Source of the DNA: Caprimulgus europaeus
Taxonomy: Eukaryota > Chordata > Aves > Caprimulgiformes > Caprimulgidae
Direction: 5' to 3'
DNA: 64,000 nucleotides
NCBI GenBank assembly: GCA_907165065.1
Contig: OU015523.1
Location: forward strand, 123,678,023-123,742,022
Part shown: positions 23,401-36,545 of the stretch, in pieces
Numbering within the stretch: position 1 is the stretch's first letter
How the letters are laid out: every line of letters begins with the position of its first letter
Notes under the pieces: generated by a model
Told to the model about the DNA's origin: nothing
What the model saw: the letters and a program-made list of their open reading frames with translations, nothing else
Database searches by the model: none
Program-made: the position numbers and the translations under genes

Positions 23401-26400
23401 AAGCTCTTCTGATAAATCCTGAAAGGACCTGGAAGTTCTTATCTGCTGTGTCATGGAGTCTAGGGGATATTTGGAAAAAGAAGTTGGTCATAGCAAAGTA
23501 TCTACATAATCAGGTGGTTACTGATGTCCTGAAGTCTGTAACATCCACAGGGTTTGTTATTTCTGCACATGGTACACCATGAATTGCTCAGGTCAATCCA
23601 CAGGGAAGGCTCAGTGAACAGATGAGTCTCTCACTGCTCTGTCAAGGCCTGATTTAACACAACTCTTCCTTGGAAACACTCTTGGAGAACAAATCCAACC
23701 TTCTCACTAGTATTCAGGTCAAGTCTACCAACTTTGGGGGTGTGTGTATATATAGAGGGGTATAAGGGATTGATACACTTCAGAAGTCGAGATCCACACA
23801 ATTTTAACACTTCAAATTATGTGTAAAACCCTGGCTGGTCCAAGATAAACATTGTCTCTGCTATTTTTTTTCCCCTCCCTGTCTGAAATGAAGAGGTGGG
23901 TGTCTGTCTCCATTTAGCCATGTGGCTGATCACCATGCAGTCCCACTGTCTTGTTTGGCTTCACCTCTTCATCTCCAAGTCTGGTTCAGGAAGAGAAGAT
24001 ACAAGGCCTGACAGGAGGAAGCAAGGGATTCTTGGGCACTGCAGATGCAAAAAATTTAAAAAAAAATAAAAAAAAATTTAAAAAAAGTTTAAATCAGGTC
24101 TTGTCCCCAAAAATGGATGAGTTTCAAAAGCTTTTGAGACCGGGCTGATCACAAAAAGACCAGTTTTTCCTTAAGGAAGAAAGCAGCCCTCTCAAGAGGA
24201 GGCTACATCAACTTGAGGGAAGAAATCTAGTGGTATTATGAAGCCTGTTAGACTTTGCAGTCCTATGTCCCTGGCAGGTAGAAGCTTCTTTGATAGTTAA
24301 TTCTCTCCATTAGCACGAAACCAGCTGGTTTTGAGGACCCTGTGATGAAGATCCAGGCAGAAATTATAGAAGAATAAGAGAGACCTGAGCAGGACAATGG
24401 AAAATAAATCAGAGACTAAAGCTGAGCCCATACATCATCAGGAGAGCGCTTCCCACGATGGAGAGGAAAGGGAAGGAAGAGAGTGAGTTGCACAGGGAAC
24501 AATAGCTCCAAGGAAGGGAAACAGCATTGTTTGAGAGATTTAACCAAAAAAAAGTAATATAAACCAATCCACCAACCCAATCCCTCAGAAAAAACTACAA
24601 AAAGAAAACCCATAGTCTTTGGGAAGGCTCAGCTCCACCTTGGCATCACACACCCGCTCGGAGCCAGAAGGGAAGAGAAGCTGCTTTGTTTGGTTTTTCC
24701 CAAGCTGAACTACCAGCCCTTTTCCCCAGGAAGGAAACCTTCCACACTCTCCTTCCCCTCAAATTCTCAAAGGTTGAACCTGGTTCCTTATTCCACCTCC
24801 CCCAGCAAAATAGGTCACCAGACAACAGGACCATACTTTTGCTGTGCTGCTCAATAGCTCCCAAGAGTCCTGGTGGCACGAGGAAATAGGAGCAAAATGC
24901 ATTTAAATCCAGCCCAGGGTAGCAGGACAACTTCTGAAGAGCTTTCATGGGAAAGCCTGCAGACCCAACACACCCCTTCCCTCTTTCACTGATAAGATCT
25001 CCTTCTTTTCATCATGGAAGACCCCAGAGACATCTACACAGGCAGGAGAAACATGGCTGTGCACATCCTCTTTAGCAACAGTAAAACTCATTGCTCCAGC
25101 TCAGTTGACTCCAAGCCTCCCTGCTGTAACATGATCACAGCTCAATTTTATTCCACTTAAGCCTTTCCCAAAATACCTGTGGTCCTTTGAGGGACTTTTT
25201 CTTCCTCTCATCAAAAGCTTTGCAGAAATTAAATCCTATTAGCACATAACAATCACGCAATAACTGTGACATTTGGGGTTTGGTGGGTTGGGTTTTTTCC
25301 CTCCACTGCCAGTCTCAGCAAAGATCTTACCATACCTTCTCCTTCAAACACTAGAAGTTCAAAACATCTGAAGCCTCAAACCACCCTTCCGTGCACAGCA
25401 TTTAGTGCTAATCCCATCAACAGCACTAACGACCCATTGTTGGATCTCAAATCTCTGTCCTATCCCACCTCACCATCCAGGAATGCAGCTTCACTATGTT
25501 GGATCATTCCTGGTCCCTCCAAGTAGAGATCAGGGGAATCTTTAACTGATTGTTAAAAGAAGTCACCTCCCCATGATGGCTGGCAGAGGCAAAGCACCTG
25601 AATTGTTCTTCAATGCTGCAAGAGCCTCAAAGCACTCTTCTCCACTTATTTTTTTGGAAACATGATGTCTTTGCACCTCTTCCCAAAGGAAACTGGACAT
25701 CTGCTTATCATTCACAAGCCCCATTATCTTTAAGCTTTTTCCTACAAATATCTCCATGTGCTTCAATGCTACAGCAGTGATATGGGGTCAGACACCACTC
25801 CTTCCTTAGTGATAACTCCTCACAAGTTCTTAGAGATGCTCTGGAAGTGAGCTTTCCACCAAGCAGAGGAGAAGGCACTGGTAGGAACCAGCTGAGTGGT
25901 CTTATCTAGGTTGTCTTGACAGTATGAAGGAGAAGGATGAGTCTGAACCGCAGTGCTGGGGAGACCTTTGAGATGTCACCCAACTTGATTCTCACCTCTG
26001 CACAGGGGATTAATTTGTCAGTCATGCACAAGATTTGTCCAAGTGGCTCTCAAAACCTGGAGTGTTGAGGTCCCACAGCCATGCCCCAGCACATCACAAC
26101 CAATGGAAAGATGTTCTGCTACTAAACCTAAGCTACCTTATCTCCAAATGAAGATAAAACCCTTCCACTTGTTTTCCCTAGTTCTCCAAGATTTTAGCCC
26201 AAAACTGGAAGTGCAAAAGCCTGCTAGAAAACAATTATATCCCCTTTTGGCCTTCTTGTTTCTTCAGCCAGCCAACAGCCACATTACCACCTTCTCCTAG
26301 GTCCTTGATAATCCTCCATTTCACCCCATATCTTGCTCTAGTAAACACAGCATGGCATCCAGCCAGGGCTGAGGACCAAGAGGACCACTTCCACGTGCCC

Positions 26401-28343
26401 TTTGCTTGATTTCACTTTTATTTTCTCTTAAACCAGGGATATCCATAGTGCTTCACACACCTCAGGACATGAGGAGCCAGGCAAGAGGAAGAAGGTGCTC
26501 TGGCAACCCTAGGTTTGATCCCCTGCACATAAAGGCAGCAACAAAACCACTCACCTTGAACAAAAGATCCTGTCAGCTCACATTTGGCTTGACATTAAGA
26601 TGGTCTTTTGAGTCATGGGGTTCAGAGCCATGAGATCTTCCTTTTTCACCCCAAATTACCAACAGGTATTTTTAAGTTGTTCCTGGACTGCACACACAAC
26701 CCAAACAGGTTCCCTGCCAAGGAAGCTGTCAAAAATCCACTGCTCCAAGGTGACAAGGGTGAATTCTAGAAGAATTCAAGAATCCTGTTATAGCAACCAG
26801 CTACCAACACACAAACATTCCCCAGGTCCCAGGTTAGAGATGTTGGCAACCAAAGTTTGAAAAGCAAAAATCAAATTTCTGGAATTCTCTCCTCTTTTTT
26901 AACCTCCAGCTTTTCATTAGCATCTCCCAGTCAGAAACTGGTTTCTAGGGAACATTTTGAACCCAAACATGAAGGGAAGAAGCATGGCATTCACCTCTTG
27001 ACATCTGCTTTGCAAGGGCATTTTATCTTCTGAAAATTTACATGATAAAATAAAAATATATTAAGAATAATAGGAAATCTTGCACTAATTTTAAGAGAGG
27101 AAAGTTGGGTTTTTTGGGTTGTTTGGGGGATTTTCAGGGGGTATTTTTGTTTGATTTGTTGGGTTGTTTTTTTGGTTTTTTTAAGAGGCAGATATTTTCT
27201 GTCCTTTACCCAAAACATCTTTCAAGGCTTCATTAAGCACATTACATTGCATTTTTTTTCCAATAGAAGCACAGATGTTGTTTGATCTAAAGATTACAAT
27301 CACATTTCCTTCCTCTAAAGCAAAAGCCAAACATTAGCATGGACTACTGGGGTTAAACTTTAATTATTGCTTAGGAGAGGCTCAAACTTGCTGAGGTAAG
27401 AGACAAATTTACAAGTTGGTTGCCACAGATTAAAAGACAATTAAAATAAAGTTATATGTGCTAGCAAGGCTCCATTCTTGCCTTTATCCCACCTTCTCCA
27501 ACACGTTCAACTGGGTCAAGAAGTCATCCATAGGCTGCAGGGAACTGAGCAGTGCTCAGCACCACAAATACAGGTAGAGATAATCAGTAGCATCCATGTA
27601 CAGTGCTGTCAGAAAGTTATCTTGCAAGAATTCTATTGCTATTTGAACAGATGTCCTCTACAAGACTTCCTCAGCCCACAGCTTCAACATGCTCTTCAGA
27701 TATTTGCTCCCCACTCATGGGCCACTAAGGAAAGGGGTGCAAAGCAGAGATACATCCAGGTCAAGGAGCAGATCCAGCCAAGGCTAAATTTAATCCCATC
27801 CCCAGTTGATTGAGATCACTTGGTAAATAAAATAGAAGCTTTGGCAACAAGCTTGAGGGAGGCAAGTTTTGAAGATGTAGTTTTTCTGGTCCCTAAGTCA
27901 CCCCAAAGGCTGCACAACCAGGCAAGCATTCAGTTCAATGCCTTCACAAATATCTTTGGTAGCCAAGAGGATGGCTGCCCCTTGCTGCCTCCTTCTCTCC
28001 CCAGGAGAGTTCCTTCTCTAGGGTAGTTCCAGAGTTTTATTTTCAGTTTAGGGGACAGGAGGCCATTGCACAGCAGTAGTTCAGGAAGCCATACAAATTT
28101 AGCTGGAGACCTCAACAAGGCTCTAACACAAAAGTGAGAACTAGCTTTAACCTACATACTGGTAGAAAAAGAGCTGGGACCATATCCAAGCTTCCCACAG
28201 AAGCATGTGGGACAAGTAAAACAGTTCTTCAGTAGTTTAAGGAGCAGCTTATGGAGCCCAGAAGCTATAGGAACCTGAACCTACCAGGAGACCCACAACA
28301 CTCGTGGAGTCCAGCATCTCACCCCAGAGAATGAAAGGCTAAT
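20405..28343. other. CR1-free stretch of 7.9 kb, no gene called
   Basis: The longest interval without a recognisable CR1 piece. Contents seen: an A/T-rich run at about 24048-24096, a G/T-rich run at 27106-27187, and unremarkable single-copy-looking sequence. Frames such as 21861-22151 (minus, 96 codons), 23273-23491 (minus, 72) and 27478-27813 (plus, 111) were inspected; none has a domain I recognise. Confidence 0.5.
27106..27187. repeat. G/T-rich low-complexity run
   Basis: About 80 bases almost devoid of C and low in A on the plus strand, with runs such as GGGTTGTTTGGGGG and TTGTTGGGTTGTTTTTTTGG. It contains several GGG tracts with T-rich spacers. On the minus strand it is an A/C-rich tract. 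Confidence 0.8.
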
Positions 28344-29236
28344 ACAGAATCATCAAATGGTTTGGGTTGGGAGGGACCTTAAAGCTCATCCAGTCCCAAC
28401 CCCCCTGCCAGCAGCAGGGACACCTTCCACTAGACCAGGTTGCTCAAAGCCTCAGCCAACCTGGCCGAGAACACTTCCAGGGAGGAGCAGCCACAGCTTC
28501 TCTGGCCAACCTGGGCCAGGGTCTCACCACCCTCACACCAAACAATTTCTTCCTCACATCTCAGCTCCAGCTCCCCTCTGACACTTTCAAGCCATCACCC
28601 CTTGTTCTCTCACTCCCTGCCCTTGGCCAAAGTCCCTCCCCAGCCCTCCTGGAGCCCCTTCAGGTACTGGGAGGCCGCTAGAAGGTCTCCCTGGAGCCTT
28701 CTCTTCTCCAGGCTCAACAGCCCCAACTCTCTCAGCCTGTCCTCACAGCAGAGCTGCTCCAGCCCTGGCATCATCCTCGTGGCCTCCTCTGCACTGGCTC
28801 CAGTAGCTCCATGTCCTTGTGCTGTTGGTGGCCCCAGCACTGGAGGCAGCACTGCAGGGGGGGTCTCAGGAGAGCGGAGCAGAGGGGCAGAATCCCCTCC
28901 CTGGCCCTGCTGCCCACGCTGCTCTGGGTGCAGCCCAGGACACGGTTATTGGCTCTGTGCTGCCAGCGCACGGTGCCGCCTCATGTGGAGCTTCTGGTCC
29001 CCCAGCACCCCAAGTCCTTCTCCTCAGGGCTGCTCTCCAGCCATTCTCCACCCAGCCTGGGTTTGTGCTTGGGGTTGCCTGACCCAGGTGCAGGATCTTA
29101 CACTTGTCCTTGTTGGACTTCATGAGATTTGCATGGGCCCATGTCTCAACCCTGTCCAGGTCCCTCTGGATGCCATCCCTTCCCTCCAGGGTGTTGACCA
29201 AACCACACAGCTTGGTGTCACTGTCAAACTTACCAA
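28344..29236 (-). mobile_element. Longest CR1 copy, lineage B, reaching the reverse-transcriptase palm region
   Basis: About 890 bases. From its 5' side the minus strand encodes SDTKLCGLVNTLEGRDGIQ, RDLDRVETWAHANLMKSNKD and KCKILHLGQ, which is the CR1 reverse-transcriptase region before LERVQRR. It then continues, with frame changes, through the shared B segments. The B stop is present (complement at 28561-28563) and the PSLEV segment lacks one base. Over the first 300 bases it is nearly identical to the inverted copy at 58043, including retained CpGs. Confidence 0.96.
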
Positions 29237-31005
29237 GAAGCTCCCTTTGAAATGCTCTTTGATCTATGGCACCAGGCAGCCTTTTTGGCCATAATACAGA
29301 CAAGTGGATGCATTGCCACTATCTAACCATGACCCAAAGCATTGTACACCTTCATCCAGACACAAAGCCAAGAACTCTCAAGACCACTGGAGTCCAGGTG
29401 ACTGCTGGAAGCCCTGGATGCGATGGTGCTCTGCAAAGTCCAGCTCTGACTCTTCTGCAAGATCAACTTTTGCAAGTCAAGTACAGGTAAGGAGGGTAGA
29501 AAAGAGGAGTTACAGGGGAAAGTGGCACACAGTGGCTGCGTAGAACCAGGAGTGACTGAGCACCCCAGCACCTCCTTGTCCAAAATGCCTGATGGTGAGC
29601 AGAACACTCAAACTCTGCAGGAAAACCAAAAAGCAAATAAACCACATGAAATCTGTTCTACTTCCATGCTCATTCCCAAATATACACCTGGTTGAGTGTT
29701 GTGCCTGAATAGTCAGCAAGTGGCAGGGGAAGAGGGGACCTCTCAAGGCTCTTATCCCTCAGATCCTCACTCATACACTGGCTGTGACACCCTTTCTCCA
29801 AGAGAAGCCTTCAGCTATGGGATCTGCCACCAGGTTCCAGTTCAAGAAGATGCTTTATAATACCCTGTTTTGCACCTTCCTGAGTGGAAGCCTACACACA
29901 ATATCACAAGCCCAGTTTCCTTCTGGTGGCCAATCTTCTCAAGTGTGGAAATAACCAGTGTACATGCCAGGCACAGCTCTCCTCCGAGCCCAACTCCTGC
30001 TTGTCAGCATCAAGGTTGTGGCAGTGTTGTACCTTTCCACTTCCTCTGCAGTAAAATTGAGTTATTCTAAGCTCATAAATGACACTCAAGTCAAACTCCA
30101 TCTGTTTCCACCAAGATAAAGATTCCTCTGAGGTTGCTCTGTTAAGTACCTGGGATGTTGCTGTCCTTCCTCCCAGCATGGCTCTCCTGCACCAGGAGCT
30201 GAGAGGTGTACAATGCTAAAATTAGTGTCCAGATTTGCTCAGGGTTTATTCCAGGCTGGATTCAAGACAATATCTTTGTGCTATTTAAATACCCAGACCA
30301 ATGCAGCAAGTCCAGTGCTATGCAAAGCATGAGTAAGTGGGAGTCTGACAGTTTGGAATAAGGAGGAAAATACAATTATCCCAGGAAAAATTCAGGATGA
30401 GAGCACTCTTTCTACATCCATTTCTTGCTCCACCATAGTTTCTTAAGTTACATCATAACCAGACAAGTAAATAATATAAAATACAGCTCATTCCTTGGTT
30501 AAATGTTTTTAACTACTATTAAAATTAAATTAAAGCCTTTCCAAAGGTGCTAAAGTGCACAGTCAATATCCAGGATGGGAAAGCAGCAGTGATTTTTGTA
30601 CCCAACAAGAAATGGCTTTAAAAGACTCAATCACTGCCTGTGGCCTTCAAAGGAGAAAAGCTACATGAAAGTATTGGTGAGCTGGAAGAACAGAGAAAGC
30701 CAAACAGTAAGAAAATAGGTATGCAGGCTGAAAATAAGTGTTATTTTTTATCAATGGTATAATTAGGAGTGATCAAAGTACTGAGTGACAAATCCACTTG
30801 TGCTGTATAAACACAAGTAGTCAAACCGAGTTATCCCAGTGCCAGAAGCAGCCCCAGGAGGTCAATGACTTCCTGCAGAGTTGTTTCACTTCATGACAGT
30901 TTGGGTGAATTTGGTACTGTCACCATCACAGCCAGTGGGCAGGAACAGGGCCAGTGAGACTGGCATGGTGACCATCATCTTCCTCAGCCCCACTTAGTAA
31001 GGCAG
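29237..31005. other. Unannotated stretch
   Basis: No gene or repeat recognised. Short frames on both strands lack motifs. Confidence 0.5.
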
Positions 31006-31330
31006 ATCACAGAATGATCAGGGTTTGGAAGGGACCTCAGGAGATCATCCAGTCCAACCCCCCTGCCAAAGCAGGTTCCCTACACCAGGTTGCACAGGAA
31101 AGTGTCCAGGTGGGTTTGAACATCTCCAGAGATGGAGACTCCACACCCTCTCTGGGCAGCCTGGCCCAGGGCTCCGGCACCCTCACAGCAAAGAAGTTTT
31201 TCCTTCAGTTTGTCTGGAACTTCTGGTGTCCCAGTTTGTGCCCATTGCCCCTTGTCCTGTCACTGGGCACCACCCAGAAGAGCCCGGCCCCATCCATTTG
31301 GCCCCCACACTTCAGATATTGATAGATCCT
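31006..31330 (-). mobile_element. CR1 3' fragment, lineage A
   Basis: It covers the ORF2 end from the INVYQYL region to the tail. The shared TGA is present (complement at 31205-31207), and the tyrosine codon at the INVYQY position is intact. The 5' end stops abruptly at TTGATAGATCC. A lineage C copy in the same orientation starts 170 bases to the right. Confidence 0.95.
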
Positions 31331-31500
31331 GCGTGGGGAGTTTTGTTACACACTTTGTTCTTTCCAGCCAGAATAACCACTGACATTTCTAACCATGCTT
31401 TTTGCAACCACCTCATTTAGGTAGCCACCCTCCCATAAACTGGCTTTGGTCTGTGACATGTACAGCACCATACCCCAGGGAACAGTCCTGGATGGATAAA

Positions 31501-31998
31501 TCATAGAATCACCTTGATTGGAAAAGCCCTTTAAGGTCATCGAGTCCAACCATGAACCCAACACTAACAAGTCCCCAACTAACCCATGTCCCTCAGCACT
31601 GTGTCTACACGACTCTTCAATCCCTCCAGGGATGGGGACTCCACCACTGCCCTGGGCAACCCCTTCCAATGCCTCAGAACCCTTGCAGCAAAGAAATTCT
31701 TCCTCACATCCCATCTCAACTGCCCTGGCCACAACTGGAGCCCATTTCCTCTTGTCCTGGCCCTTGCTCCTTGCTTGAACAGACCCACCCCCACCTCTCT
31801 CCACCCTCCTCCAAGGGACTTGGACAGAGCCACAAGGTCTCCCCTCAGCCTCCTTTTCTCCAGGCTCAACACCCCCAGTTCCCTCAGCCGGGAACTCAGC
31901 ACACTTGTGCTCCAGACCCTTCCCCAGCTCCGTTCCCTTCTCTGGACACGCTCCAGCACCTCCAGGGCCTTCTTGGGGTGAGGGGCCCATCACTGAAC
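31501..31998 (-). mobile_element. CR1 fragment, lineage C, open frame
   Basis: The minus-strand frame 31959-31579 is open for 126 codons: [74 protein letters not shown] and VDTVLRDMG. It is the CR1 ORF2 C-terminal segment without stops. The 5' end lies just upstream of LERVQRR. Tail: TTGGACTCGATGACCTTAAA and GGGCTTTTCCAATC. Confidence 0.96.
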
Positions 31999-32749
31999 AC
32001 AGTAATCAATGTTTCTACAAGGTTTGAGTCCCTCTTGTATATTCCTTCCCTAGTCCAGCACATGCATGATGGGCAACCTGTGCATTTCCCAGAGGGACAA
32101 TGTGGACAGGACATCTGTCCCTCAGTGGGTACAATGTGGCATTAAGCAGCATCATGTAAAAAGTGAAGGAAATAATTGCTGTGCATCTGCATCCATGCAG
32201 TGGCTTGCACAGAAAAGGGTTTTATGAGGAACCCAGCCCTTTCTCAACATGCAAAGAGAAATCAAGAGTACAAATCTGTCAGCAACAAAGCCACCACTGG
32301 GCTTGTGCTTTGAAAAGCATGAGAATTTTCTGAAAGAAGCCAAAAGTCTTTGCAGACCAAAGTCTTCCCTCCAGCAGAGCACTGATTCCCTTCTCCAAGG
32401 GCTGCAGGATGAGGGGAGAGCAAGAAGGAACAAGGTCTGAACACAACCCTTGCTTGCACATATCTGGATGCCATGTGGAGCTTCAATGCCACCAGTTGAT
32501 GGGCATGCCATGCCAGATCAGAAGATGTTTCAGACCCACAACCCACACACCTGAACCATGCCAACCAACATCTACCTGGTTGCAGCCTCCAAGCTGGTCC
32601 AAATTTGACCCAGAAGTGCCAGCTGATGGTCAGAGGCATCACCCTTGGTTCTAACACCAAATCTTTCCAGAAAGCAGCTTGTCTTGCCCTCCCCTCCACA
32701 TGTAGAGGTCACTGAGCTTCACAGGCATATTTCATAAAGGAGACTGGTC
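31999..32749. other. Unannotated spacer
   Basis: No gene recognised. Minus-strand frames at 32152-32699 are cysteine- and serine-rich with no identifiable domain. Confidence 0.5.
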
Positions 32750-32929
32750 AGACACTGGCCCAGGTTGTCCAGAGAAGCTGTGGCTGCTCCTCCCTGGAAG
32801 TGTTCTGGGCCAGGTTGGCTGAGGCTTTGAGCAACCTGGTCTAGTGGAAGGTGTCCCTGCTGCTGGCAGGGGGGTTGGGACTGGAGGAGCTTTAAGGTCC
32901 CTTCCAACCCAAACCACTCTATGATTCTA
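32750..32929 (+). mobile_element. CR1 3' fragment, lineage B
   Basis: Only about 180 bases: from GACACTGGCCCAGGTTG, through GCTCCTCCCTGGAAGTG (with the shared one-base loss), to GGTTGGGACTGGAGGAGC and CTATGATTCT. It is truncated downstream of the B stop codon. Confidence 0.94.
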
Positions 32930-35046
32930 AGTTACTTTTCAGTTCCTCACTAACATCCTAACTTCCTATGAACATATACCAAGTTAAAAATACCAAAGCC
33001 ACTTGCTGAGCAGGAGCTAGGAGATGCATCAAAGCATCTTGCCTTGCATGCAAGGGATGACAAATCTCAGTTAAGGTCAGGATCTTGATGTATTGACAAA
33101 AAAACCCCACAAGTGTGAGTAACACAAAGCTGCCCACATCTCACAGCAGACAAATCTCACTCCTGTCCCCAACGTGCCTGCAAATAAACTCACATCACAA
33201 GGAAGCCCTTTAGAAGATGACTCCCCAGAGCAGATCAAATTTCTTCTCTCCTTTTGCTCCAGATGCACCAACTACTTCAGGAACTCGATGAATATTCCCT
33301 CAGCTGCCCTCCACCTCCATTTCACAAAGTGTGTATTATGCTACTTCTGCTAGACCATGAGAAGACCCACCAGGTTAGCAGCCTCTGCTCAGCAAAAACC
33401 TGGACTTGCCAGCATTGATCAGAACAGACTCAAATTCTCCTAATTAAATCAGTTTTGATTTTGTCTTTTACTCCATAACAGCTCCTGAGTTGTCCTAAAA
33501 AGACCAACATTTATTCAGAAAACCACCCTTTTCTCAACAATATTTAGAGAAACTAAGTCATGCCATTCCAAGCAACCCTCATAACGTTCCCAGGTCCAGT
33601 GGAGAAGTTGTGAATAAGCACCATGAAAGCAACACTTTATGGTTTAACATCAACCTTAAGATCAACCTGAGAGCACAGCTGAAAGCTGAGCCTCCAGGAC
33701 ACTAAGCAGACCTTCCATGCTCATCATCTCCAGCTGTATCCCCCAATTATTACCACCTCCACATGGGAAAGTGTCATTTCCATATTGAACAGGAGAAGTC
33801 AACACATTCCCTACTGCCCTCCTCCCAAATTATTCACAGAACATCCCCCAGAGTCTCTCTAAACCAGGCTGGTGGGAACACAGCAGAGACAGGTTCAGCT
33901 GTCAGACACTTCTGTGCCACATGCAAATACCTCCCTGGGAAAAGCATGTGATAACAAAAAGCTAAAGATAGCTCACAGTCCTGTAAGCAGACCCATGAGA
34001 CTGAGATTTTACTCCCACCACCCCAGCTGATCCACACTTCCTGGGATAAATATCTCCTCTACACATCTAAATCATCACAAGCTGCTTTTGCAAGGAGCTG
34101 CTTGGGTTTGAAGACCTCCTTTATGTACCTCCAGTCCAACACCAGGGTACCAAAAATGACTCAAGCCATTGGGATGAAGAGCAGCAAAGCTTGGGTTAAT
34201 GGTTTCCAGCTGCAAAGCAAACCATGGTGAGCATCCCACGAGGTGATGGAACAGTCCCTGTGTCACTGCCACAGCAGCAAGGAGGTTTTCCCCATTACCA
34301 CCTTCACATCCCACCACCTCCAAAGATGCTCTGTGAACTCAGCTTGTTGGTATGCTCAGGATAAAGTGATTCCTTTACCAAGTACCAGCCCCTCCAGAGC
34401 TCCCAGCTATTTTTGGTAGGTTGTGTTCAAAACTGAAAGTATTTATGGTGTCTAATTACCATCCATCACTGGGAAAAAATAAATTAATATAAAAAAATAA
34501 GTCACAAATTAAGTCTTCATCATTTGGCTACTGCACTGGAGAAAACCTGTTAGAAATGAAAGGAGAAGGAGGAAAATTATTGCAGATTCCCTTTTCTTAT
34601 CCCATCCCACATACTCCATCTCCTAGTGGTTGTGGTCCTCCAGTGGACCTGTGAAATAGTGAAATAGTGGAATTACACTGAGGTTATTATTGTAAGAGAG
34701 CAAAAACTGCAGTAAAGAATTAGAGCCAGGGAAAGTCTCCTACAAAGCATCTTCCAGATGCAAAAAATCCCATCCTCCAGGCTTATCTCACCACCTTCCT
34801 GCAGGTGCTGCACACTCTACCTGTTCCAGCCCATCACTGGAAACAAACCTCCATCAAGTCACCTCCTCCCTGCAGAGGCCACTCAGAGCTTCACCAACAT
34901 TTCAACTTCTCCACACAGTTCTTGGGAAATATTTTTGCCTGTTGCAAGAGGACAGCATACCTGCAGTGCACCCACAAAGCATCTGGGGACAGGGACTGCA
35001 GGAGTAGGCTTTGAATCCCAGCTCCATCACAAGTTCAGTGGTACAG
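32930..35046. other. Unannotated stretch
   Basis: An A/T-rich run lies at about 34477-34504. No gene or repeat family is recognised. Confidence 0.5.
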
Positions 35047-35511
35047 ATCACAGAACCCCAGAATGGCCTCAATTGGAAAAGCTCTTTAAGATCATCAAGC
35101 CCAATCATGAACCCAACACTGACCAGTCCCCACTGACCCATGTCCCTCAGCACTGTGTCTACACGACTCTTCAATCCCTCCAGGGATGGAGACTCCACCA
35201 CTGCCCTGGGCAACCCCTTCCAATGCCTCAGAACCCTTTCAGCAAAGAAATTCTTCCTCACATCCCATCTCAACTGCCCTGGCCACAACTGGAGCCCATT
35301 TCCTCTTGTCCTGGCCCTTGCTCCTTGGTTGAACAGACCCACCCCCACCTCTCTCCACCCTCCTCCAAGGGACTTGGACAGAGCCACAAGGTCTCCCCTC
35401 AGCCTCCTTTTCTCCAGGCTCAACACCCCCAGTTCCCTCAGCCGGGAACTCAGCACACTTGTGCTCCAGACCCTTCCCCAGCTCCGTTCCCTTCTCTGGA
35501 CACGCTCCAGA
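35047..35511 (-). mobile_element. CR1 fragment, lineage C, open frame
   Basis: The minus strand is open for 233 codons from 35603 to 34902. About 155 of them are CR1: [19 protein letters not shown] to [18 protein letters not shown]. The flanking codons are not CR1 and merely lack stops. The copy is truncated exactly at the LERVQRR region and is very similar to those at 31501, 45335 and 61391. Confidence 0.96.
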
Positions 35512-36385
35512 TGCTCATGTAGGTTTGGTTTGAGCAAACAGAGACAAAATGGGATGCTGAGTGGATGAGGTTGGCATCTGTCTGCACCCAAAAAGGCACC
35601 CACAGTGCATTTGAAGTGTTGCCAACAGCGAGCTGCAGCTCTGCTCAGGGGACTGTCACCCTCCTTACAGTCAACCTGCTAAAAATACTCTGACCATGTC
35701 ACTGGAGCTGTATTCCCACTCATCAGAGCAGGCACCTGAAAAATTGAGTTTACTAACTCCAACTAACAGTGTCACAGCAGGAACAGGCTGAGCAGTGCAT
35801 GTAAGCAGAGGTGCTTCCAAGGAACGACCTTCTCTTTCTTTGTCATTCTTGTCATGCATGACTTCACTAGGTGAAGGTAGGAGAGCAGTGCACAAATACT
35901 CCTGTGATAACACCAACCCTGCAGATGGATCATGCAGGCTAACACCAACCTTCAACTCAAGACACATGTCTTGACCTCCCATAAGGCAAACTTCAGAGAA
36001 AGAGGTGGCTCACACCAGGTCCTCCTGGTGCCTCTGGTTGTAAGTGTACTGGAAAGAAAACATCCAACTCCTCACACAAAACAGTTCATTTTTGACACCA
36101 TCAGACATGTCTACAGAGCAGTTGTGTCAGTAGCACAATTACCCAAAGACCAACACCCAAGGAAGTTGCATTCATTGGAATACACCTCAAGGAAGGAAAA
36201 AATCTACACATCTACCTGCCTTCTATAGTATCCAAGTCTTCACATGCTCATCTTGCCCCACTGAGGCAGTGCCAGGTCCTTTATCTTGCTAGGACATAAC
36301 TAGGAAAGACACTTATCTCCTTGACCAAGACCACTGAGGTTGTCTGCATAAAGCAGATGGATGAGCCCCAGTCATCATCATCCAA
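35512..36385. other. Unannotated spacer
   Basis: No gene or repeat family recognised. Confidence 0.5.
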
Positions 36386-36545
36386 CAGAATCACAGAATG
36401 TTGTGAGTTGGAAGGGACCCACAAGGATCATCAAGTCCAACTCTTGCCCTAGCATAGGACAATCCCAACATTCAGACCATGTCTCTGAGGGCCTTGGTCA
36501 AATGCTTCTTGAATATTGTCAGGCTTGGGGCCATGAGCACCTCAG
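36386..36545 (-). mobile_element. CR1 3' fragment, lineage D, degenerate
   Basis: The minus strand matches the D tail: GAGGTGCTCATGGCCCCAAG, CATTTGACCAAGGCCCTCAG, and AATGTTGGGATTGTCCTATG before TTGGACTTGATGATCC. It carries more substitutions than the two other D copies and only about 160 bases remain. Confidence 0.88.

Noticed and set aside
27478..27813. 111-codon plus-strand frame
   Set aside because: Glutamine- and cysteine-rich, no domain, no splice or promoter context.
28440..29294. 284-codon plus-strand frame, the longest in the window
   Set aside because: It is antisense to the lineage B CR1 copy; the minus strand carries the real CR1 ORF2 motifs.
31346..31993. 215-codon minus-strand frame, Gly/Glu-rich
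   Set aside because: Wrong frame of the lineage C copy; the neighbouring frame reads LERVQRR to VLRDMG.
34758..35522. 254-codon plus-strand frame
   Set aside because: Most of it is the antisense of the lineage C CR1 copy at 35047; Pro/Ser/His-rich composition is typical of such shadows.
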